Positions 58,371 through 64,000 of a DNA stretch of 64,000 nucleotides are shown here, piece after piece (positions within the stretch are counted from its first letter, which is position 1; every line of letters begins with the position of its first letter). The position numbers and the translations under genes were made by a program. The notes below the pieces were generated by a model. The model was not told the DNA's origin. It saw only the letters and a program-made list of their open reading frames with translations, and made no database searches. The DNA is from VGBO01 sp964453335 (lineage in GTDB: Bacteria > Actinomycetota > Acidimicrobiia > Acidimicrobiales > CAIXPF01): assembly GCA_964453335.1 (NCBI GenBank), contig CAYVOK010000002.1, positions 186,001 to 250,000 on the forward strand, read 5' to 3'.

Positions 58371-58406
58371 GCGACGACGGCCGCCCGGATCTCGGCCACG
58401 AGCTCG
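58316..58406 (-). CDS. Possible C-terminus of a gene cut by the gap (uncertain)
   Basis: On the minus strand the frame next to the gap reads ELVAEIRAAVVAQSTNRIAN and then nine more residues to a stop at 58316. The first 11 residues look like a real helix. It overlaps the end of khtU by 55 nt, so it may also be a shadow. Confidence 0.25.
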
Positions 58407-58506
58407 NNNNNNNNNNNNNNNNNNNNNNNNNNNNNNNNNNNNNNNNNNNNNNNNNNNNNNNNNNNNNNNNNNNNNNNNNNNNNNNNNNNNNNNNNNNNNN
58501 NNNNNN
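58407..58506. other. Assembly gap (100 N)
   Basis: Exactly 100 N between khtU and phoU. It may hide one or more small genes, because both flanks carry open frames that run into it. Confidence 0.99.
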
Positions 58507-58557
58507 TGGTCCGACGCCCCCGCCGGGCCGGTCGACGCCGAGGCCGATCAGGCCTGA
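58507..58557 (+). CDS. Possible C-terminus of a plus-strand gene cut by the gap (uncertain)
   Basis: Sixteen codons, WSDAPAGPVDAEADQA, then TGA at 58555-58557. The acidic tail is plausible for a protein end. The stop lies inside the palindrome that also holds the phoU stop, so the two genes would converge with a short overlap. Confidence 0.35.
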   Translation, partial: WSDAPAGPVDAEADQA

Positions 58558-58562
58558 TCGGC
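58543..58562. terminator. 20-bp perfect palindrome over the phoU stop
   Basis: GCCGATCAGG-CCTGATCGGC is a perfect palindrome. As RNA it can fold with 8 pairs around GGCC on either strand. Both strands read Ala-Asp-Gln-Ala-stop here. It may work as a bidirectional terminator; no T-run is present. Confidence 0.5.
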
Positions 58563-59252
58563 GGCGCGCGTCGCGGCGCGCGCTGCGCCGGTGTGCTCGG
58601 GCATCCACCCGCTGACGAGGTACCGCACGCGTTCACCGAGGTTCACGGCGTGATCGCCGATGCGCTCGTAGTACCGACCGATGAGCGCAAGCTGCACGGC
58701 GGTCTGCAACTGCAGCTGCCCACCCTCGTGCGCCTCGAAGATCTCTCGCACGAGCTCGACCTGGAGCCCGTCGAGCCGGTCGTCCATGTCGTCGAGCGCT
58801 GCGGCGAGCGCCTCGTCGACGTCCTGGTACGCAGCGACGGCGTGTTGCATCAGCTGTCGAGCTTCCTGGCTCATCTGGTCGATGACCCCGCGGATGCGCG
58901 GCGGCAACTCGACGCCGTAGATGCGCCGCACGGCCTTGCAGATGTTCACCGACAGGTCGGCCGACCGTTCGAGGTCCCAGTTCAGCTTGATGGCGGTCAT
59001 GACCGCACGGAGGTCGCGGGCCATCGGCTGCTGCAGGGCGAGGATCCGGAGGCATTCCTCCTCGATCCGGATCGATGCGGTGTCGACGACGTCGTCGTCG
59101 TCGATGACCACCTGTGCAGCCTGGAGGTCCCCTGCGAGCAGGGCTGCAGTGGCACGCGGGATCGTCTCGACCGTCAGTGCGCCGAGATGCACGACGTCCG
59201 CCTTCACGGCGTCGAGCGCACTGTGGAACTGCTTGCGGATCTCGTCGCTCAT
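58548..59252 (-). CDS. phoU: Phosphate transport regulator PhoU
   Basis: 234 aa. Two PhoU repeats are visible: FHSALDAVKADVVHLGALTV and RDLRAVMTAIKLNWDLERSAD in the first, then ARQLMQHAVAAYQDVDEALA and LALIGRYYERIGDHAVNLGE in the second. The E/D-x-x-x-D metal motifs in ERSADLSVN and ERIGDHAVN are intact. PhoU links the Pst transporter to the PhoR kinase and restrains the phosphate response. It follows pstB by 16 nt as the last gene of the operon. Confidence 0.95.
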   Translation of the reverse strand: MSDEIRKQFHSALDAVKADVVHLGALTVETIPRATAALLAGDLQAAQVVIDDDDVVDTASIRIEEECLRILALQQPMARDLRAVMTAIKLNWDLERSADLSVNICKAVRRIYGVELPPRIRGVIDQMSQEARQLMQHAVAAYQDVDEALAAALDDMDDRLDGLQVELVREIFEAHEGGQLQLQTAVQLALIGRYYERIGDHAVNLGERVRYLVSGWMPEHTGAARAATRAADQA

Positions 59253-59268
59253 CTCTGCTCCTGTCGTC

Positions 59269-60162
59269 TCAGCCGAAGCGGCCGGTGACGTAGTTCTCGG
59301 TGCGCTCGTCGGAGGGCGACGAGAACATCTTCTCCGTGCGGTCGTACTCGACGAGCACGCCGGTCCGCCGATCGCTCTCGGGGTTCACCTCGGTGGTGAA
59401 GAACGCCGTGCGATCGCTGACCCGGGCCGCCTGCTGCATGTTGTGGGTGACGATGATGATCGTGTAGCGAGCCTTGATCTCCTGCATGAGATCCTCGATG
59501 CGGGCGGTGGCGATCGGATCGAGAGCGGAGCACGGCTCGTCCATGAGCAGGACCTCCGGCTCGATCGCGATCGCACGAGCGATGCAGAGCCGCTGCTGCT
59601 GACCGCCGGAGAGCCCGAGACCCGACGCCTTGAGCCGATCCTTCACCTCGTCCCAGAGCGCAGCGCCGCGCAGGGACTGTTCGACGACGTCGTCGAGCTC
59701 GGACTTCTTGCGCACCCCGTTCACGCGGGGGCCGAACGCCACGTTCTCGTAGATCGACTTCGGGAACGGGTTCGGCTTCTGGAACACCATGCCGACCCGT
59801 CGGCGCACCTCACCGGCATCGGCGTCGGGCCCGTAGAGGTCGATCCCGTGGAACGTGATCTCACCGTCGACCTTCGCGCCGGGGATGAGGTCGTTCATCC
59901 GGTTGAAGCACCGCAGCACCGTCGACTTGCCGCAACCCGAGGGGCCGATCAGCGCCGTGATCTCGCTGCGGTGGAAGTCGAGGGATACGTCACGCACGGC
60001 GGTGAACGCCCCGTACCGGACGGCGACGTCGCGCGCTCGGATGACGGTCTCGGCGACCTCGTCCGGCACCCCGGACGACGTCGCCGACACGACGGGGCGT
60101 GTCACCAGCGGCGGGGGCAGCGTGCCGCCGTCAGCCGTCGAATTCGCCGTGGACTCGGTCAT
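59269..60162 (-). CDS. pstB: Phosphate ABC transporter ATP-binding protein PstB
   Basis: 297 aa from ATG 60162, with GGGA 5 nt upstream; a GTG at 60183 is an alternative start. Walker A is GPSGCGKSTVLRC, then FQKPNPFPKSIYENVAFGPR, a PstB hallmark. The signature is LSGGQQQRLCIARA and Walker B VLLMDEPCSALDP, then VTHNMQQAARV. The first 40 residues are a variable extension. It supplies ATP energy to the PstCA channel. Confidence 0.96.
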   Translation of the reverse strand: MTESTANSTADGGTLPPPLVTRPVVSATSSGVPDEVAETVIRARDVAVRYGAFTAVRDVSLDFHRSEITALIGPSGCGKSTVLRCFNRMNDLIPGAKVDGEITFHGIDLYGPDADAGEVRRRVGMVFQKPNPFPKSIYENVAFGPRVNGVRKKSELDDVVEQSLRGAALWDEVKDRLKASGLGLSGGQQQRLCIARAIAIEPEVLLMDEPCSALDPIATARIEDLMQEIKARYTIIIVTHNMQQAARVSDRTAFFTTEVNPESDRRTGVLVEYDRTEKMFSSPSDERTENYVTGRFG

Positions 60163-60187
60163 CGTGGTCCCATTCCCTTGCACGAGG

Positions 60188-61099
60188 TCACCACTTCCGC
60201 TGGAACTTGTTCCGGATGAGGATCGCAGCGCCGTTCATCGTCAGGAGCAGTGCGAGCAGCACGATGATCGACGCTGCGGCGAGTTCGTGGAACTCGGTCT
60301 TCGCGTTGACCGCGTACTGGAAGATCTGGATCGGCAGCACCGTGTACTGGTCGTCGAGCGCTCCGAACCCGGGATCCGGGTTGAACGACACGAATGCGAG
60401 GCCACCGAGGAGGATGAGGGGCGCCGACTCGCCGAGTGCGCGTGACATCGCGAGGATCGAACCCGTCGCGATGCCGGGCACCGCACCCGGGAGGACGTTG
60501 CGCCAGACCGACTGCCACTGCGTCGCACCGAGCGCCAGTGCACCCTGCCGGATCGACGGGGGCACGGCCCGGATCGCTTCCCGGCTCGCGATGATGACGG
60601 TCGGGAGCACGACGAGCGCAAGGGTCATCGCTGCCGTGCCGAGCGTCCGCCCCCAGCCGAGCGGGCCTCTCGCGATGTACGCGAGACCGAGGATGCCGTA
60701 CACGATCGACGGCACGGCCGCGAGGTTCTGGATATTGAGCTCGATCAACCGGTTGTACCAACGGTCGCGGGATGCGAACTCCTCGAGATAGATCGCCGTG
60801 CCGACGCCGAGCGGCAGTGCCAGCGCCGCCGTGAACGTGACCACCCACAGCGACCCGAAGATCGCCGAGCGGATGCCGGCGCGCGAGATCCGTTCGCTCG
60901 GGTACTTCTCGTACAAGCTCCAGTCGAGCCTTCCGGCACCTTGCTGATAGGTGTCGAAGAGCAACGCTGCGAGCGTCCCGAGGGCGAGGCCGATGCTCGC
61001 GTAGAGCAGGACCTTGAAGACGATGTCCCGTGCTGCTCGACCGGGTGCCGTGGTGCTCTCGAGCGAGAACTCCCCGGCGGGTGCGGAACTCGCCGTCAT
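60188..61099 (-). CDS. pstA: Phosphate ABC transporter permease PstA
   Basis: 303 aa. Six helices, LPLGVGTAIYLEEFASRDRW and the EAA loop EAIRAVPPSIRQGALALGAT with VLPGAVPGIATGSILAMSRALGE. These are typical for PstA. The end KTEFHELAAASIIVLLALLL is the last helix. It overlaps the pstC stop by 4 nt. A short non-conserved N-terminal part (about 1-25) precedes the first helix. Confidence 0.95.
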   Translation of the reverse strand: MTASSAPAGEFSLESTTAPGRAARDIVFKVLLYASIGLALGTLAALLFDTYQQGAGRLDWSLYEKYPSERISRAGIRSAIFGSLWVVTFTAALALPLGVGTAIYLEEFASRDRWYNRLIELNIQNLAAVPSIVYGILGLAYIARGPLGWGRTLGTAAMTLALVVLPTVIIASREAIRAVPPSIRQGALALGATQWQSVWRNVLPGAVPGIATGSILAMSRALGESAPLILLGGLAFVSFNPDPGFGALDDQYTVLPIQIFQYAVNAKTEFHELAAASIIVLLALLLTMNGAAILIRNKFQRKW

Positions 61100-62049
61100 T
61101 CGTAGACCTCCCGGAAGCGCCGCACGATCCGGATGCTGATCATGTTCAACACGAACGTCATGGCGAACAGCAGCGCACCGACCGCGAAGATCGCCTTGTA
61201 CTGGGGTGTGCCGGTCGCGATGTCGCCGAGTCCGTTCGATCCGATGAACGCCGTCATCGTCATCATGTCCTTGCCCGGATCGAGGGTGAAGCGCGGAACG
61301 CTTCCGGCGGCGAGCAACGCGATCATGGTCTCGCCGACCGCCCGGGAGATGGCCAGCACCGTCGCAGCGACGATGCCCGACAGCGCAGCGGGGAACACGA
61401 CACTCGTGCAGACCTCACGCTTCGTCGCCCCGAGGGCGAGCGCACCGTTCCGCAGCGACTGCGGAACGGCCGCCATCGCGTCCTCGGCGAGTGACGTGAC
61501 GATCGGCAGGATCATGATGCCCATGACGATCCCGGCCCCGATCGCGGTGTACGTGGAGACGTCGCCGAACGGCCAGATCGCCTTCACGAGCTTCGGGTTC
61601 ACGAAGTAGAGGGCGAAGAACCCGAACACCACGGTCGGGATCCCGGCCAGGATCTCGAGGATCGGCTTGAGGATCCGACGCACCCGGGGATGCGCGTACT
61701 CACTCAGGTAGAACGCCGCACCGAGCCCGGCCGGGACTGCGACGAGCACCGCGATGGACGTGACCACCAGCGTGCCCGTGACGATCGACCAGACACCGAA
61801 CTGGGGCGGCTCGAAATTCGGGAACCACTGTGTGGTCCCGAGGAACTCGGTGATCGGAACGTCCGCGAAGAACTCACGCGTCGGTCCGAGCAACGAGAGG
61901 ATGATCAGGGTCGTGGTGAGGACCGAGATCAACGAGGTGAGGAACAACCCCGCCCTGACGACTCGCTCGATGCGTTGCCGGCGCCGCAGCGCACCGGTCG
62001 GACGGAGCGTCCGCACAGTGCCGTTCGCGCTCGGCTGCAGGGTCGTCAT
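61096..62049 (-). CDS. pstC: Phosphate ABC transporter permease PstC
   Basis: 317 aa. Six helices. TEFLGTTQWFPNFEPPQFGV near residue 70 and the family loop EDAMAAVPQSLRNGALALGA with VVFPAALSGIVAATVLAISRAVGE. Also typical are YLSEYAHPRVRRILKPILEI and LAGIPTVVFGFFAL. The first 30 residues are basic. It lies 32 nt after pstS and overlaps pstA by 4 nt. Confidence 0.95.
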   Translation of the reverse strand: MTTLQPSANGTVRTLRPTGALRRRQRIERVVRAGLFLTSLISVLTTTLIILSLLGPTREFFADVPITEFLGTTQWFPNFEPPQFGVWSIVTGTLVVTSIAVLVAVPAGLGAAFYLSEYAHPRVRRILKPILEILAGIPTVVFGFFALYFVNPKLVKAIWPFGDVSTYTAIGAGIVMGIMILPIVTSLAEDAMAAVPQSLRNGALALGATKREVCTSVVFPAALSGIVAATVLAISRAVGETMIALLAAGSVPRFTLDPGKDMMTMTAFIGSNGLGDIATGTPQYKAIFAVGALLFAMTFVLNMISIRIVRRFREVYE

Positions 62050-62081
62050 GGGCGGGGTTCTCTCCTCGATCTACCGGACGC

Positions 62082-63086
62082 TCAGCCGGCAGCCTTGACG
62101 GCGTCCTGCGCCTTGGTCAACTGCGTGGTGTTCATCGGGACGAAGAGGGCTTCCTTCACGATGCGATCGATGTTCGCGTAGTAGTACTTCACGAACCCCT
62201 TGACCTCGGCACGCTCGTAGGCCTTCTTCGACACGTAGACGAAGAGCGGGCGGCCGAGCGGGCTGTAGGTGCCGTCCTGCACGGTCGCCGAGCTCGGTGC
62301 GACGCAGCCCTTGCCGCCGTCGATCTGCATCGGCTTCACCTTCGACGTGTTCTCGAGCGCGTACGACAGACCCAGGAACCCGATCGCCCCCTCGTCACCA
62401 CCCACACCGGTGATGGTCACGTTGTCGTCCTCGGAAGGGTTGTAGTCCTTCGTGATCGAACCGGACTTCCCGTTGACCGCCTCCGTGAAGTAGTCGAACG
62501 TACCCGAGTCGGTACCTGCGCCGAACCGCTTGATGGGCTTGTCCGGGAAACCGGCGCGGACGTCCTTCCAGTTCGCCACCGCGCCCTCGGGAGCCCAGAT
62601 CTTCTTGAGCTCGGCGATGGTCAGGCACTGGGCGAAGGTGTTCTTCGGGTTCGCGATGACCGAGAGGCCGTCGTTCGCGACCTGCATCTCGATGTAGGAG
62701 ACACCGGCCTTCTCGCAGTTCTCCTTCTCACCCGGCTTGGCCGGGTCGGTCGACGTCTTGATCGGACGCGATGCGTTCGAGATGTCCGTCTCACCCTTGC
62801 AGAACTTCTCGAAGCCACCACCGGTGCCCGAGACCCCGACGGTCACGGTCACACCCTTCTTGGTCGCGTCCTGGAAGTCCTCGGCGGCGACCTTCATGAC
62901 CGGTGCGACCGTGGAGGACCCGTCCATCTTGATGGTGCCCTTGAGCGCAGCGAACTCAGACGTGGCAGCGGTGGTAGTCGCCGCGACGTCCTCGGCCGCC
63001 TCGTCGTTGTTGCTCCCACCGCACGCCGTTCCGAGCATTGCGAGTGAGAGCACTGCTCCGGCAACCTTCAGCTTCTTCGACAGCAC
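62082..63086 (-). CDS. pstS: Phosphate-binding lipoprotein PstS
   Basis: 334 aa from GTG 63086, with AAGGAGGG upstream. The signal ends in the lipobox LGTACGG. The mature part has IKMDGSSTVAPVMKVAAEDF, VSGTGGGFEKFCKGETDISN and FGAGTDSGTFDYFTEAV, which form the phosphate site of PstS-type proteins. GDEGAIGFLGLSYAL is also conserved. It is the first gene of pstSCAB-phoU and binds phosphate outside the membrane. Confidence 0.95.
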   Translation of the reverse strand: MLSKKLKVAGAVLSLAMLGTACGGSNNDEAAEDVAATTTAATSEFAALKGTIKMDGSSTVAPVMKVAAEDFQDATKKGVTVTVGVSGTGGGFEKFCKGETDISNASRPIKTSTDPAKPGEKENCEKAGVSYIEMQVANDGLSVIANPKNTFAQCLTIAELKKIWAPEGAVANWKDVRAGFPDKPIKRFGAGTDSGTFDYFTEAVNGKSGSITKDYNPSEDDNVTITGVGGDEGAIGFLGLSYALENTSKVKPMQIDGGKGCVAPSSATVQDGTYSPLGRPLFVYVSKKAYERAEVKGFVKYYYANIDRIVKEALFVPMNTTQLTKAQDAVKAAG

Positions 63087-63164
63087 GTTGGCCCTCCTTG
63101 GGCTTCCTCTTGGGGGGGTTTTCGGAGGCGCACGGTAGGCAGTCGGGGTGTCCTGTTCCGGACC

Positions 63165-63186
63165 CTCGGGTGAACGGGAGGTTAAG
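63165..63186 (-). promoter_or_regulatory. PHO-box-like direct repeat upstream of pstS
   Basis: On the minus strand CTTAACCTCCC-GTTCACCCGAG forms two 11-nt units. The second fits the actinobacterial PhoP unit GTTCACC and the first is a weaker copy. CCTACCGT further downstream could be the -10 region. It lies about 80 nt before the pstS start, so PhoR/PhoP control is likely. Confidence 0.6.
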
Positions 63187-63210
63187 CGGCCCGGAACTCT
63201 CGGAGCGGCA

Positions 63211-64000
63211 TCAGAGGAGGACCAGTCGGGCAACGCCGACCGCTGCTCCGACCGCGATGAGCAGGGTCGGATCGACCCTCGTCCGAACGAGCACGACGAG
63301 CGCGGCGACGCCGAGCACAATTGCCCACGGATCGACGAAGGCGGCGACGGCGAGGTCGACGAGCGCGCCGGCCATCGCGCCGAGCGATGCGGCCGTCACC
63401 CCGGCGACGAACGCTGCCACGAGGGGCCGACGACGGATCCACCGGACGAACGGGCCGAGCGCAGCGACGATCACGAACGACGGGGCGAAGATGCCGACGG
63501 TGGCGACGACCGCCCCGACGGGGCCGTCGATCTGCCAACCGACGAACGTGGCGGTACTGAACAGCGGACCCGGCGTCACCTGCCCGACAGTCACCGCGTC
63601 GAGGAGCTGCGCCGACGTGATCCAACCGCGGTCGTCGACGACGGACCGCTCGAGTAGCGCGACGAGGACGTACCCCGACCCGAAAAGCGTTGCTCCGATG
63701 CGGAGGAACACGGCGAGGAGTCGCCACCACTCGGGCGGCATCGCAGCCGCGACGACGGGTACGACGAGGACCGACGTCGACATCGGTCGTCGGCCACGCG
63801 CTGCGGTCACCAGCGTCGACACGACACCGCCTGCGACGAGGATCACCAGGTCTCCCGCCCCGACCACGTACGCGAGGAACGCCAGTCCGGCCAGGGCGGT
63901 CCGGAACGGTGACCTCGAGACGACGCGGATGAACACCCCGAGCGCGTGCGCAACGATCGCAGTGACGACCGGCAGCAACCCGTATCGGAGATCGACGAAC
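63211..64000 (-). CDS. chrA: Chromate transporter ChrA-type protein (5' part outside window)
   Basis: About 263 residues of the C-terminal part are visible; the frame is open to the window edge. The CHR motifs are LFGSGYVLVALLERSVVDDRGW and QLLDAVTVGQVTPGPLFSTATFVGW, followed by VATVGIFAPSFVIVAALGPF. The segment before them ends the first CHR half, so the gene appears to be the long two-domain form. ChrA exports chromate or sulfate-like oxyanions with proton exchange. It is read in the same direction as the pst operon and ends 124 nt before pstS. Confidence 0.88.
   Translation of the reverse strand, partial: FVDLRYGLLPVVTAIVAHALGVFIRVVSRSPFRTALAGLAFLAYVVGAGDLVILVAGGVVSTLVTAARGRRPMSTSVLVVPVVAAAMPPEWWRLLAVFLRIGATLFGSGYVLVALLERSVVDDRGWITSAQLLDAVTVGQVTPGPLFSTATFVGWQIDGPVGAVVATVGIFAPSFVIVAALGPFVRWIRRRPLVAAFVAGVTAASLGAMAGALVDLAVAAFVDPWAIVLGVAALVVLVRTRVDPTLLIAVGAAVGVARLVLL

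Overview
The window is high-GC, densely packed bacterial DNA with short intergenic spaces, frequent ATGA or GTGA stop/start overlaps, many GTG starts and several genes that look leaderless (a TANNNT box 4-8 nt before the start codon). Gene content (Tad/Flp pilus, LLM flavin oxidoreductase, HpaB-like monooxygenases, Baeyer-Villiger monooxygenase, PhyH dioxygenase, sortase-type surface protein) suggests an actinomycete, most likely an Acidimicrobiia-type environmental lineage. That placement is inference from gene content, not from a marker gene. Four runs of exactly 100 N (41286-41385, 47422-47521, 51293-51392, 58407-58506) show a scaffolded draft assembly; several genes are cut by these gaps.

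Layout. 1-6469 (minus) is a Tad pilus operon: flp, tadE, tadG-like, cpaB, cpaE/tadZ, cpaF and a gene that joins a secreted von Willebrand A domain to a TadB-type platform protein. 6678-9629 (plus) has a Tat lipoprotein (DUF2271) coupled to a PepSY membrane protein, a polytopic membrane protein and a small VOC protein. 9614-15446 is catabolic: a thioesterase and an HpaB-like monooxygenase (minus), then a plus-strand cluster with a conserved partner protein, a UGSC-type selenoprotein with an in-frame UGA, a cyclase-family hydrolase and an SDR. 15460-15648 holds a promoter-like segment with two palindromes and a truncated ORF. 15621-19348 (minus) is an FbpABC-type iron(III) ABC transporter. 19506-27317 (plus) has a PhyH dioxygenase, a large secreted subtilase with DUF4214 repeats, and an alcohol dehydrogenase / BVMO / VOC group. 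27321-30794 (minus) is pgeF-murL-murD2, an alternative route to D-glutamate in peptidoglycan precursors. 30846-32300 is a second HpaB-like enzyme.

32316-36060 (minus) is a candidate manganese (yybP-ykoY) riboswitch followed by htpX and a P2A-type cation ATPase, which points to Mn2+ export and membrane quality control under one metal switch. Next come yqhA, PIN-PhoH, and a little-known locus (38089-41285) with a vWA protein, a small HTH protein and, divergently, a sigma-region-2-like protein and two unknown proteins; two of these plus-strand genes best fit CTG start codons. Two secreted proteins ending in the same tail, an LLM oxidoreductase, an Old-Yellow-Enzyme-type reductase, a DUF305 protein and a sortase-type SdrD_B surface protein follow. 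48679-53817 has a tyrosine phosphatase, a ThDP enzyme, a ChoD-like GMC oxidoreductase and a CIA30 lipoprotein. 54381-58370 holds PPK2, methylglyoxal synthase and a KhtT/KhtU-type K+/H+ antiporter pair. 58548-63086 (minus) is pstSCAB-phoU with a PHO-box-like repeat upstream, and the window ends inside a chromate transporter gene. No rRNA, tRNA, CRISPR array, prophage or insertion sequence was seen.
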